A stretch of 15,846 nt of DNA, from positions 1-15,846 of the forward strand of contig UQXG01000036.1 in the NCBI GenBank assembly GCA_900544945.1. The letters are read 5' to 3'. Source of the stretch: an uncultured Eubacteriales bacterium. Its GTDB lineage: Bacteria > Bacillota > Clostridia > Oscillospirales > Oscillospiraceae. Positions within the stretch are counted from its first letter, which is position 1; every line of letters begins with the position of its first letter. This document shows, in pieces, positions 6,132 through 13,459 of the stretch. Below the pieces are notes generated by a model. It worked only from the letters and a program-made list of their open reading frames with translations, was not told the origin of the DNA and searched no databases. The translations under genes and the position numbers were made by a program.

Positions 6132-7238
6132 ATGACGAATATGTTTGACTATCTGACCTGGCGAGGCGACCTGACCTTTTCCCAGGTTCGACCCAATCCG
6201 GTAGACGCTCTGATTTTTTCTACCCTGGCCTATGTATTCTATGGGGACAAGGCGAAGGCGGAACCGAGCCAGGCGATGACTCTGGGGGAGTGCGCGGCGG
6301 AGTTCTTTACCCTTGAGAATCCGGAGAACCGGGTGCGGGTGAAAAAGGATATGGATCTGCTTCGTGCCGCCGCGGCCACTCCCCGCTTTGGCCAGACCCG
6401 GCTCTGCATGTACGAAAACCGGTTCCTTCCGGAACAGGAGACTCAGTTCGCGGCAATGACCTTCCTGCTGGACGACGGCACCATGTTCGTGGTCTACCGG
6501 GGCACGGACAATTCCCTGGTTGGCTGGAAGGAGGACTTCAATATGACCTTCCAGCAGTCCGTTCCCGCCCAGCGGCTGGCGCAGGAGTACATCCGCAGGA
6601 CGGCGCAGAGTGCCGAGGCACCCATACGGGTGGCGGGACATTCCAAGGGGGGAAATCTGGCGGTATTTGCCGCAGCCCGGTGTTCGCCCCAGGTTCGTGC
6701 CCGGATTCTGGAGGTCTATAACAACGACGGCCCGGGCTTTACCAAGTACATGATGGGCGATCCCGGCTATCTGGAGGTGGTGCCCAGAATCCACACCTTT
6801 GTGCCCCAGTCCTCGGTGATCGGAATGCTGCTGGAGCACGAGGAGCCATACCAGGTTCTGCGCAGCTCCAATGTGGGCATCATGCAGCATGACCCCTATT
6901 CCTGGGAGGTGGTGGGGCCGGACTTTGTGCATGTGGAGGGAATCACAGGCTCTTCTCAGTTTATGGATGCCACCATTAAGAACTGGTTTGCCAGCATGAC
7001 CAATCAGGAGCGGAATCAGCTGGTGGAGGAAATGTACGCCCTGCTCTCCACCGGCACGGCCGAGCACGCCTCGGATGTGTTCCAGCCGAAGAATATCCTG
7101 ACCTACGCGAAAACCCTGTCCGGTGATGCGGACATGCGGCATCTGCTGTCCGAGGAATTCCAGGGACTTATTACCGCCGCCCGGAAGGCCTATACGACGA
7201 TGTCCTCCAAGTCCCTTTCCGCCGGGAAGGAGAAATAA
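6132..7238 (+). CDS. DUF2974 (Mbeg1-like) alpha/beta-hydrolase family protein
   Basis: A 368-residue soluble protein with a lipase-like core. The nucleophile elbow GHSKG (169-173, Ser171) is followed by GNLAVFAA; an oxyanion-side strand FVVYRGTDNSLVGW lies at about 119-132. Candidate partners of the triad are Asp199 in NNDGPGF and His253 in MQHDPYSW, an assignment by position only. No signal peptide or membrane segment is visible, so it is probably cytoplasmic. The N-terminus (FDYLTWRGDLTFSQ) is typical of DUF2974 proteins in Firmicutes. The natural substrate is unknown. The ATG at 6132 lies 8 bases after AAGGAGG. It is a single-gene unit, divergent from the HD gene and followed by a repeat-rich gap with no clear terminator of its own. 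Confidence 0.88.
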   Translation: MTNMFDYLTWRGDLTFSQVRPNPVDALIFSTLAYVFYGDKAKAEPSQAMTLGECAAEFFTLENPENRVRVKKDMDLLRAAAATPRFGQTRLCMYENRFLPEQETQFAAMTFLLDDGTMFVVYRGTDNSLVGWKEDFNMTFQQSVPAQRLAQEYIRRTAQSAEAPIRVAGHSKGGNLAVFAAARCSPQVRARILEVYNNDGPGFTKYMMGDPGYLEVVPRIHTFVPQSSVIGMLLEHEEPYQVLRSSNVGIMQHDPYSWEVVGPDFVHVEGITGSSQFMDATIKNWFASMTNQERNQLVEEMYALLSTGTAEHASDVFQPKNILTYAKTLSGDADMRHLLSEEFQGLITAARKAYTTMSSKSLSAGKEK

Positions 7239-7338
7239 GTCGTGTGCCCCAGAAGGCAGATGAGGTCAATTCCAACTCTTTGAGAATTATCGAAAAGCGT
7301 ACTGGTGCGGGAGCACCCCGGCTCCCTTGTGCGGCTCT

Positions 7339-7417
7339 TTCCAAGGATTCCCTCCGGTCACAATCCGTTTCCTAGGCCTTCCCCTGAGAGGGGAAGGTGC
7401 CGGTCGGGCGGATGAGG
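7339..7417 (+). repeat. Composite dispersed repeat, copy 1
   Basis: The first 32 bases (7339-7370) match 15657-15688 at 29 of 32 positions. Both copies then carry a hairpin of the form CCTTCCC/GGGAAGG (here 7377-7384 with 7390-7397) and end in CGGATGAGG (7409-7417). The copies differ in the part between hairpin and end. No protein is encoded. Confidence 0.8.
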
Positions 7418-7450
7418 TCGCACTTATGGTAGTTCTCGGAATTACCGGGG

Positions 7451-7549
7451 GATTGCCACGCCAGTGTGCATAAATCAAGGTATGACTGCCACTGGCAGTC
7501 ATTAGAATTTTGATTCGCTGCGCGGAGCACCACACTGGTTCGCAATGAC
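7451..7549. repeat. MITE-like element with imperfect inverted ends
   Basis: The left end (7451-7468) and the reverse complement of the right end (7531-7549) share ATTGC, a 3-4 base variable part, and CCAGTGTG. A perfect 19-base palindrome, TGACTGCCA-C-TGGCAGTCA, sits inside at 7483-7501. The element is about 99 bases and has no open frame of note. The right end resembles sequences at 14203-14248 and 15616-15633. A non-autonomous mobile element is a reasonable reading but unproven. Confidence 0.6.
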
Positions 7550-7604
7550 GTGGGTTTTATGAGGGCGGGTGGAATGTGTTGTGGCTGCTTTCCTTGGCCT
7601 AGAC

Positions 7605-7644
7605 AAAAAGCAACAGTGCCGAATCCGGCAGGATTCGGCACTGT
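7605..7644 (-). terminator. Intrinsic terminator of the aminotransferase gene
   Basis: A 14-base perfect stem (7613-7626 with 7631-7644) and a 4-base loop. On the minus strand it is followed by GC and a run of five T (complement of 7609-7605). It begins 5 bases after the aminotransferase stop codon. Confidence 0.9.
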
Positions 7645-7648
7645 ATCT

Positions 7649-8926
7649 TTATTCCTTCATCAGCTTTTCCAGAGCCGCCAGCTTGACGCTGGTGGTCAGC
7701 ACCTCCATGGCCTTTTCCAGCTCCTCCACAGGAGGCAGGCTGGGGGCAATGCGCAGGTTGGAATCCGTGGGGTCATTCTGATAGGGATAGGTGGCGCCGG
7801 CACCGGTGAGTACCACGCCTGCCTCCTTGCACAGCTGCCAGACCCGCTTGGCGGTGCCGGGCAGAACAAAGAGGCTGACGAAATAGCCGCCGCTGGGATC
7901 GTTCCAGTGGGCGATACCAAGAGGCTTCAGCTCCCGGTTCAGCCACTGGGACACCACGTCAAACTTGGGAGCCAAAACCCCGGCGTGAAGCTTCATAATC
8001 TCCAGGGTGTGGGCCTTATCGCGCAGGAAACGCACATGGCGCAGCTGGTTGATTTTATCCTGGGAAATCATCTGAATGCCGAAGAGTTTGCTGAGGTAGG
8101 CGATATTCGCCTGGCTTGCCGCGACGCAGGAAATGCCGCCGCCGGCGAAGGTGATCTTGGAGGTGGAGGCAAACTCAAAAACCATGTCGGGTCTTCCGGC
8201 CTTCTCACACAGGGACAGAATGTCCGGGAAGGGGACATATTCCCCCCGGAACTGATGGACACCGTAGGCATTGTCCCACATGATGGTGAAATCCGGAGCG
8301 GCAGGCTTCAGATTGGCAAACCGCCGGATGGTTTCCTCACTGTAGATAATGCCGTCGGGATTGGAATATTTGGGCACCGTCCAGATGAGCTTTACCTGAG
8401 GATCCTGGACAAGCGTTTCCACCACGTCCATATCCGGCCCCTCCGGGGTCATGGGCACGGGAATCAGCTCGGCACCGAAGTCCTGGGTGATGGCGAAATG
8501 CCGGTCATAGCCAGGAGCAGGGCAGAGAACCTTCACTTTTTCCTCCCGGCACCAGGGACGGGGGCTGTCCTTCAGGCCGTGAGTATACGCCCGGGAGACA
8601 ATATCAAACATCAGATTCAGGCTGGCCACGCCGCCCACAAAAATATTTTCGGGCTTGCAGTCCAAAATCTCCGCCCAGTACCGCCGGGCGCAGGGCAGAC
8701 CGGCCAGTTCACCGTAATTCCGGGCGTCCACGCCGTCGGTGATGCACTGGGCAGGATCGGTTAACGCAGTGAGCAGGTCGGAAACCAAATCCAGCTGCTG
8801 CCGGGAGGGCTTGCCCCGAGCCATATTCAGCTTCAGACCCTGAGCCTTGAGCTGGTCGTAATCGTCCAGAACGGTGGCGTATTCCCGAGCCAAATCGGAT
8901 GTGCTCATGCAAGAATAAGGTGTCAC
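7649..8926 (-). CDS. PLP-dependent aspartate aminotransferase, subgroup Ic type
   Basis: A fold-type I aminotransferase of about 425 residues, resembling the AspT group of Corynebacterium (PF12897), which transfers the amino group between aspartate and 2-oxoglutarate. With the GTG start, the PLP lysine is Lys257 in STSKITFAGGG, Asp218 in MWDNAYG contacts the pyridine nitrogen, and Asn189 in YSNPDG is the usual cofactor contact; NLRIAPS near the C-terminus supplies the substrate-binding arginine. RGKPSRQQLDL near residue 38 is typical of this group. Start choice is unusual: AAAGGA directly abuts an ATG at 8935, too close to use, while the in-frame GTG at 8926 lies 8 bases after it. It is divergent from glnN, so ammonia assimilation and amino-group transfer lie back to back. 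Subgroup assignment is by motif memory; substrate is inferred. Confidence 0.9.
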   Translation of the reverse strand: MTPYSCMSTSDLAREYATVLDDYDQLKAQGLKLNMARGKPSRQQLDLVSDLLTALTDPAQCITDGVDARNYGELAGLPCARRYWAEILDCKPENIFVGGVASLNLMFDIVSRAYTHGLKDSPRPWCREEKVKVLCPAPGYDRHFAITQDFGAELIPVPMTPEGPDMDVVETLVQDPQVKLIWTVPKYSNPDGIIYSEETIRRFANLKPAAPDFTIMWDNAYGVHQFRGEYVPFPDILSLCEKAGRPDMVFEFASTSKITFAGGGISCVAASQANIAYLSKLFGIQMISQDKINQLRHVRFLRDKAHTLEIMKLHAGVLAPKFDVVSQWLNRELKPLGIAHWNDPSGGYFVSLFVLPGTAKRVWQLCKEAGVVLTGAGATYPYQNDPTDSNLRIAPSLPPVEELEKAMEVLTTSVKLAALEKLMKE

Positions 8927-8967
8927 AACAATCATCCTTTCTGTTAAAATCCGTAATTGCAGTGTAT

Positions 8968-8996
8968 ATTATATGCGATTTTTTGAAAAAATGCAA
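8968..8996 (-). promoter_or_regulatory. Promoter of the aminotransferase gene
   Basis: Read on the minus strand: -35 TTGCAT (8996-8991), a 17-base spacer, and consensus -10 TATAAT (8973-8968). The -35 lies in a 14-base sequence repeated exactly in the ThrE-type gene promoter. Confidence 0.75.
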
Positions 8997-9074
8997 GATG
9001 AATTTCCTTAAAAATTCATTTTCGGACACGGATATGGGACAATTAGGTGGAATGCACAAACCCCCGGAAAAATA

Positions 9075-9121
9075 GGAATTGTTTTTACTGCACAATCACG
9101 CCTTGCTTTTTTTACAATTCC
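9075..9121. promoter_or_regulatory. Inverted repeat spanning the glnN promoter, possible operator
   Basis: GGAATTGT (9075-9082) and ACAATTCC (9114-9121) are exact 8-base inverted copies separated by 31 bases. They bracket the glnN -35 box, with the second arm inside the spacer. This position suits a regulator-binding site, but the sequence does not fit the GlnR box (TGTNAN7TNACA). Unproven. Confidence 0.35.
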
Positions 9122-9131
9122 GGGATAGAAT
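9103..9131 (+). promoter_or_regulatory. Promoter of glnN
   Basis: -35 TTGCTT (9103-9108), a 17-base spacer, and -10 TAGAAT (9126-9131). The leader of about 45 bases holds a small hairpin GATTGC-TAT-GCAATC (9146-9160) just before the ribosome site. Confidence 0.65.
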
Positions 9132-9181
9132 CGAATCATAAGATGGATTGCTATGCAATCTGCCGGAAAGGACGTGCACCT

Positions 9182-11266
9182 ATGGAAGAGATTTTCAATC
9201 TGCCGGAGCAGTTCGGCGAGGATGTTTTTAACGAGGCGACCATGAAGCAGCGGCTGCCCCAGCAGACCTATCAGGCCTGGAAGCACTGCGTGGCCCAGGG
9301 AGAGCGGCTGCCCCTGGACGTAGCCAATGAAATTGCCGAGGCCATGAAGCAGTGGGCGCTGGAAAAGGGAGCTACCCACTACACCCACTGGTTCCAGCCT
9401 ATGACGGGTATCACCGCGGAGAAGCACGATTCCTTCATTTCTCCCACAGGAGACGGTCGGGTGATTATGGAATTCTCCGGCAAGGAGCTGGTTCGGGGCG
9501 AGCCGGATGCCTCCAGCTTCCCCTCCGGCGGTCTGCGTGCCACCTTTGAGGCACGGGGCTATACCGCCTGGGATCCCACCTCCTTTGCCTTCGTCCGGGA
9601 CGGAAGCCTGTATATTCCTACCTGCTTCTTCTCTTACACCGGCGAGTCCCTGGACAAGAAGACCCCGCTGCTGCGCTCCATGGACGAGGTATCCCGGGAG
9701 GCTCTGCGGATCCTGCGGCTCTTCGGCGACACCCAGACCCAGCGTGTCATTCCCTGTGTCGGTGCCGAGCAGGAGTATTTCCTCCTGCCCAAGGATCTGT
9801 ATGCCCAGCGGGAGGATCTGCGGCTGACGGGACGCACCCTCTTCGGCGCTCAGCCCCCCAAGGGTCAGGAGTTGGACGACCACTATTTCGGCACCATCCG
9901 TACCCGGGTGTCTTCCTTCATGCAGGATCTGGATCACCAGCTCTGGCGGCTGGGAATTTTAAGCAAAACCAAACACAACGAGGCCGCTCCCTGCCAGCAT
10001 GAGCTGGCTCCCGTCTATGCCGATGCCAACACCGCCTGCGACGACAACCAGAAAATGATGGCCATTATGAAAAAGTGCGCGGCAAAGCACAATCTGGTGT
10101 GTCTGCTTCACGAAAAGCCCTTCGCCGGGGTGAACGGCTCCGGCAAGCACGACAACTGGTCCCTGTCTACGGATACGGGCAGCAATCTGTTCAGCCCCGG
10201 CAAGACCCCCCGGCAGAACGCCCGGTTCCTGGTGTTCCTGGCGGCCTTCATCGCCGGTGTGGACGAATATCAGGATTTTCTCCGCTGCACCGTGGCCACC
10301 GCCGGCAACGACCACCGGCTGGGCGCCAGCGAAGCGCCTCCCGCCATCGTTTCCATTTATCTGGGAGATGAGCTGAACGCGGTGGTGCAGTCCATCATTG
10401 ACGGCACCAACTATACCGACCCGGAAAAGAGCGTCCTGCGTATCGGCGTGGACGTACTGCCCATGATTCCCAAGGACACCACCGACCGGAACCGCACCAG
10501 CCCTCTGGCCTTTACCGGCAACAAGTTTGAATTCCGGATGCTGGGCTCCTCCCAGTCCGTGTCCGGCCCCAATATTGCCCTGAACACCATTATGGCCGAG
10601 GAGCTGGGTCGGTTCGCGGACGTGCTGGAAAAGGCGGATAACTTCGATGTTGCCCTCCAGACCCTGGTCTGCAAGGCGCTGACCGAGCACAGCCGGATTA
10701 TCTTCAGTGGCAACGGCTACAGCGAGGAATGGAAGCGGGAGGCGGCACAGCGAGGCCTGAGCAATCTGCCCTCCACGGCGGAGGCCATGCCCACCTATGT
10801 CAGCGATAAGAACGTGGATCTGGTCACTCGGCACGGTGTCTTCACCGAAACCGAGTTCCGGGCCAGATACCGGATTCATCTGGATGCCTATAACAAGGTG
10901 GTGGCCATTGAGGCCAAGACCATGATCGACATGTCTCTGCATCAGATTCTGCCCGCGGCTCTGGGCTATACCAAGGAGCTGTGCGACGGCATTGCCGTTA
11001 AGAAGCCGCTGGGTCTTCCCTGCAAGGCGGAGACGAGCCTGGCGGATTCCCTCAGCACAGGCTGCGACGGCCTGTATGAAGCGGTGGAGGCACTGAAGCA
11101 GTCCCTTTCCCAGGTGCCCGAAGCGGCGGAGGAAGCGGCTCTGCATTACCGCCGGGTGGTGCAGCCCCGGATGGAGGCCGTCCGCACCCAGGCAGATCAC
11201 CTGGAGACCCTGACGGACAAGCGCCACTGGCCTTTCCCGACCTATTCCGATTTGCTTTTCTACTAA
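9182..11266 (+). CDS. glnN: Glutamine synthetase type III
   Basis: A 694-residue cytoplasmic enzyme that joins ammonia to glutamate using ATP. The length, far above the roughly 450 residues of types I and II, and the motifs assign it to GSIII, which forms dodecamers. Metal/substrate motifs: GAEQEYF (194-200, Glu196 and Glu198), KHNEAAPCQHELAP (264-277) and the ATP/glutamate region VNGSGKHDNWS (317-327), followed by the lysine/arginine-rich ASEAPPAI block near residue 380. The ATG at 9182 follows AAGGA by 9 bases; the frame is open for 45 codons upstream, but those cover the promoter. It is divergent from an aminotransferase and shares a terminator with glgB. No amtB or PII gene lies alongside. 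Confidence 0.97.
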   Translation: MEEIFNLPEQFGEDVFNEATMKQRLPQQTYQAWKHCVAQGERLPLDVANEIAEAMKQWALEKGATHYTHWFQPMTGITAEKHDSFISPTGDGRVIMEFSGKELVRGEPDASSFPSGGLRATFEARGYTAWDPTSFAFVRDGSLYIPTCFFSYTGESLDKKTPLLRSMDEVSREALRILRLFGDTQTQRVIPCVGAEQEYFLLPKDLYAQREDLRLTGRTLFGAQPPKGQELDDHYFGTIRTRVSSFMQDLDHQLWRLGILSKTKHNEAAPCQHELAPVYADANTACDDNQKMMAIMKKCAAKHNLVCLLHEKPFAGVNGSGKHDNWSLSTDTGSNLFSPGKTPRQNARFLVFLAAFIAGVDEYQDFLRCTVATAGNDHRLGASEAPPAIVSIYLGDELNAVVQSIIDGTNYTDPEKSVLRIGVDVLPMIPKDTTDRNRTSPLAFTGNKFEFRMLGSSQSVSGPNIALNTIMAEELGRFADVLEKADNFDVALQTLVCKALTEHSRIIFSGNGYSEEWKREAAQRGLSNLPSTAEAMPTYVSDKNVDLVTRHGVFTETEFRARYRIHLDAYNKVVAIEAKTMIDMSLHQILPAALGYTKELCDGIAVKKPLGLPCKAETSLADSLSTGCDGLYEAVEALKQSLSQVPEAAEEAALHYRRVVQPRMEAVRTQADHLETLTDKRHWPFPTYSDLLFY

Positions 11267-11276
11267 TCAAACGCCA

Positions 11277-11310
11277 ACCGGCGCGGTTCCAGGAATGGAA
11301 CCGCGCCGGT
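11277..11310. terminator. Bidirectional terminator between glnN and glgB
   Basis: A perfect 14-base GC-rich stem (11277-11290 with 11297-11310) with loop AGGAAT. On the plus strand a T-rich tail (ATTCGTTATTTCTTTT) follows; on the minus strand the tail GGCGTTTGATT is weaker. It lies 10 bases after the glnN stop and 5 bases past the glgB stop. Confidence 0.88.
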
Positions 11311-11315
11311 ATTCG

Positions 11316-13322
11316 TTATTTCTTTTCTTCCTTCGGAAGCACCACATGCTCCTTGAGCACCACGGCGGTGCGGGCGGGCAGGTACAGCTCCACATAGTCC
11401 TTGCCGTCGAACCGCTTGGTGGGGTAGGGGATGTGCTCCACCTGATGGAAGCCGCCGTATTTGTCGTCATCGGTGCACAGCTCCACGGTGTACTCGCCGG
11501 GCTGAGGTACGGGCACCAGCACATTCGTCAGGCTCAGGCTGGGGTGGAAGTTGAAGGCGAAGAGCAGCCCCTTCCGGTAGAAGACCAGGGTTTTCTCCGG
11601 CTCCTTGTTCAGAAGCAAATCCCCTATTTTCTGATCGAAAATCCGGTTTTCCTGAGTTACCTTCAGCATATCCCGGTCAAAGTCTCCCAGCCACTGATAC
11701 TTGAGCATTCCGTTGTCCAGCAGACTCCACTGCCGGCGGCAGTAGTGGAAGCTCCAGCCGTTGCCCTCTCTGGGGAAGTCGATCCACTCCGGATGGCCGA
11801 ATTCGTTGCCCATGAAGTTCAGGTAGCCTTCTCCGCCGCCGCCCAGAGTGAACAGGCGGATCATCTTATGCAGGGCGATGGCCCGGTCGATTCTGGGATT
11901 GTGGCAGTCCTTGTTCATGTCGGTGTACATATTGGCTCCCGCCAGCCGGAAGATCAGCGTCTGATCGCCAACCAACGCCTGGTCGTGGGACTCCACATAG
12001 GCGATGGTGTTCTCTCCCGGACGGCGCAGGCACATGCTGCACCACATCTGGAAAATGTTCCACTGCTCGTCGGACTTTTCCTTCACGGTCTTGACCCACA
12101 TATCCGGCAGGCCCATGCCCAGCCGGTAGTCAAAGCCGATGCCGCCGTCGGCAATGGGCAGACACATGCCGGGCATACCGGACATATCCTCGGCGATGGT
12201 GATGGCCTTGGGGTTTACCTGGCGGATGAGCTCGTTGGCCAGCTGCAAGTAGGTGATGGCCTCGGTGTGGGTGTTGTAGGAGAAGTACCGGGAGTTTTCA
12301 TTGAAATCCGTGCCCAGACCGTGGTCGTGGTAGAGCATGGAGGTGACGCCGTCAAACCGGAAGCCGTCGAAATGGTACTCGGTCATCCAGAATTTCAGGT
12401 TGCTCAGCAGGAAGTGAAGCACGCCGGTCTTGCCGTAGTCGAAGCATTTGGTGCCCCAGGCGGGGTGGTCGCCCTTGGGGCCGTCGTGGAAGAACTGCCA
12501 GGTGGTGCCGTCGAACATATTGATGCCCTCGGCGGTGTTCTTCACCGCGTGGGAGTGCACCACGTCCAGCAGCACCCGGATGCCCATGGCGTGAGCCTTG
12601 TTCACCAGGTATTTCAGATCCTCAGGCTTACCGAACCAGGAGGAGGCGGCGTAGAAGCTGGACACCTGGTAGCCGAAGGAGCCGTAGTAAGGGTGCTCCA
12701 TGATGGCCATGAGCTGCACCGTGTTGTAGCCCGCCTTCTGAATCCGGGGCAGGGTCAGATCGGCAAATTCCCGATAGGTGCCGACTCGCCCTTCCTCCTG
12801 AGCCATGCCCACATGGGCTTCGTAGATGTACAGCTGGTCGTCGCCAACGAAATCCTTATCCGTCCAGGAGAAGGTTTTCCGGTCGTCGGTGACCTCGCAC
12901 TCAAAGGTGATGGTTTCCTTGTTCTGCACCACCCGGCGGGCGTACAGGGGGATGTGCTCGGTGAGGCACATGTTGGCCTCTACCACGGTTTTGACCCGGC
13001 AGCCCTCCCACAGGGCATCGTCACCGGGGAGAAACAGCTCCCAGTTCCCGTTATCCAGCTTTTTCAGAGGATGGGAGGTTTTGTTCCAGCCGTTGAATTC
13101 GCCTTCCAGATAGAGCTGATAGGCGGCGGGAGCCCACTCCCGATAGTACCAGCCCCCATCGGCGTGATGGAAGCCATAGTAGTTATAGGCGTTGGCAAAG
13201 TCGTTCAGTGTCTGGTCTTTCCCCAGAATCCGCCCCTTGGCGGAGCGATATAGTTCCATTCTCAGATCGATGTCTCCGGCGAAGGGCTGGAGCTGAGGAT
13301 TGAGTTCCAATAAGCGATACAT
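11316..13322 (-). CDS. glgB: 1,4-alpha-glucan branching enzyme, eukaryote-like GH13_8 type
   Basis: A 668-residue enzyme that cuts alpha-1,4 glucan chains and rejoins them through alpha-1,6 bonds in glycogen. An N-terminal CBM48-like domain (about 55-150, with WAPAAYQLYLEGEFNGWN) precedes the GH13 barrel: region I DVVHSH (253-258), region II GFRFDGVTS (320-328, nucleophile Asp324), region III AED (377-379, acid Glu378) and region IV ESHDQ (444-448, Asp447). An all-beta C-terminal domain ends near LPARTAVVLKEHV. The wording of GVTSMLYHDHG, AEDMSGMPG and ESHDQALVGD follows eukaryotic branching enzymes rather than the usual bacterial GH13_9 type. The ATG at 13322 follows AAAGGTG by 7 bases. No other glycogen gene lies here, so it is transcribed alone. 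Confidence 0.95.
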   Translation of the reverse strand: MYRLLELNPQLQPFAGDIDLRMELYRSAKGRILGKDQTLNDFANAYNYYGFHHADGGWYYREWAPAAYQLYLEGEFNGWNKTSHPLKKLDNGNWELFLPGDDALWEGCRVKTVVEANMCLTEHIPLYARRVVQNKETITFECEVTDDRKTFSWTDKDFVGDDQLYIYEAHVGMAQEEGRVGTYREFADLTLPRIQKAGYNTVQLMAIMEHPYYGSFGYQVSSFYAASSWFGKPEDLKYLVNKAHAMGIRVLLDVVHSHAVKNTAEGINMFDGTTWQFFHDGPKGDHPAWGTKCFDYGKTGVLHFLLSNLKFWMTEYHFDGFRFDGVTSMLYHDHGLGTDFNENSRYFSYNTHTEAITYLQLANELIRQVNPKAITIAEDMSGMPGMCLPIADGGIGFDYRLGMGLPDMWVKTVKEKSDEQWNIFQMWCSMCLRRPGENTIAYVESHDQALVGDQTLIFRLAGANMYTDMNKDCHNPRIDRAIALHKMIRLFTLGGGGEGYLNFMGNEFGHPEWIDFPREGNGWSFHYCRRQWSLLDNGMLKYQWLGDFDRDMLKVTQENRIFDQKIGDLLLNKEPEKTLVFYRKGLLFAFNFHPSLSLTNVLVPVPQPGEYTVELCTDDDKYGGFHQVEHIPYPTKRFDGKDYVELYLPARTAVVLKEHVVLPKEEKK

Positions 13323-13366
13323 GTTATGTCACCTTTCCAATTGTAATGGGGACTTCGTACACGTCT

Positions 13367-13395
13367 ATTTTAGGAGAAATTCAGGCTTCTGTCAA
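13367..13395 (-). promoter_or_regulatory. Promoter of glgB
   Basis: Read on the minus strand: perfect -35 TTGACA (13395-13390), a 17-base spacer and -10 TAAAAT (13372-13367), the same hexamers and spacing as the HD-gene promoter. It is the best consensus match in the window together with that one. Confidence 0.9.
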
Positions 13396-13406
13396 GGCTT
13401 TCCCCG

Positions 13407-13435
13407 TTGACGGAGGAAGAAATCGGGTGTATCTT
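13407..13435 (+). promoter_or_regulatory. Promoter of the sirtuin gene
   Basis: -35 TTGACG (13407-13412), a 17-base spacer and -10 TATCTT (13430-13435). It points away from the glgB promoter, 11 bases from its -35 box, and the leader is under 20 bases. Confidence 0.6.
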
Positions 13436-13459
13436 ATAGAAAAAGGAGGGGATGCCCCT

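Larger units (their letters stand above)
7239..7612. other. Gene-free repeat-rich region
   Basis: No open frame here has a ribosome site or recognisable protein. In order it holds: a fragment resembling the end of the composite repeat (AGAAGGCAGATGAGGTC, about 7250-7266); alternative hairpins around 7304-7326 (GGTGC/GCACC or GGGAGC/GCTCCC); the composite repeat copy at 7339-7417; a hairpin GGTAGTTC/GAATTACC (7428-7446); and an inverted-end element at 7451-7549. The last part (7550-7604) shows nothing recognisable. Confidence 0.7.

Noticed and set aside
7239..7648. A CRISPR array or tRNA cluster in the repeat-rich gap
   Set aside because: The repeats are not evenly spaced direct copies with unique spacers, and no cloverleaf or CCA end was found.
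7550..8764. A 404-codon open frame on the plus strand, opposite the aminotransferase
   Set aside because: It starts in repeat DNA, crosses the aminotransferase terminator and has no motif.
9047..9181. An N-terminal extension of glnN by 45 codons
   Set aside because: The extension covers the promoter and leader; the ATG at 9182 has a ribosome site and gives the normal GSIII N-terminus.
9140..9181. A riboswitch in the glnN leader
   Set aside because: The leader is about 45 bases with one 6-base hairpin, too small for a known glutamine or other aptamer.
11295..13253. A 652-codon open frame on the plus strand, opposite glgB
   Set aside because: Low-complexity valine/histidine/glycine product without motifs; glgB on the other strand has all four GH13 regions.
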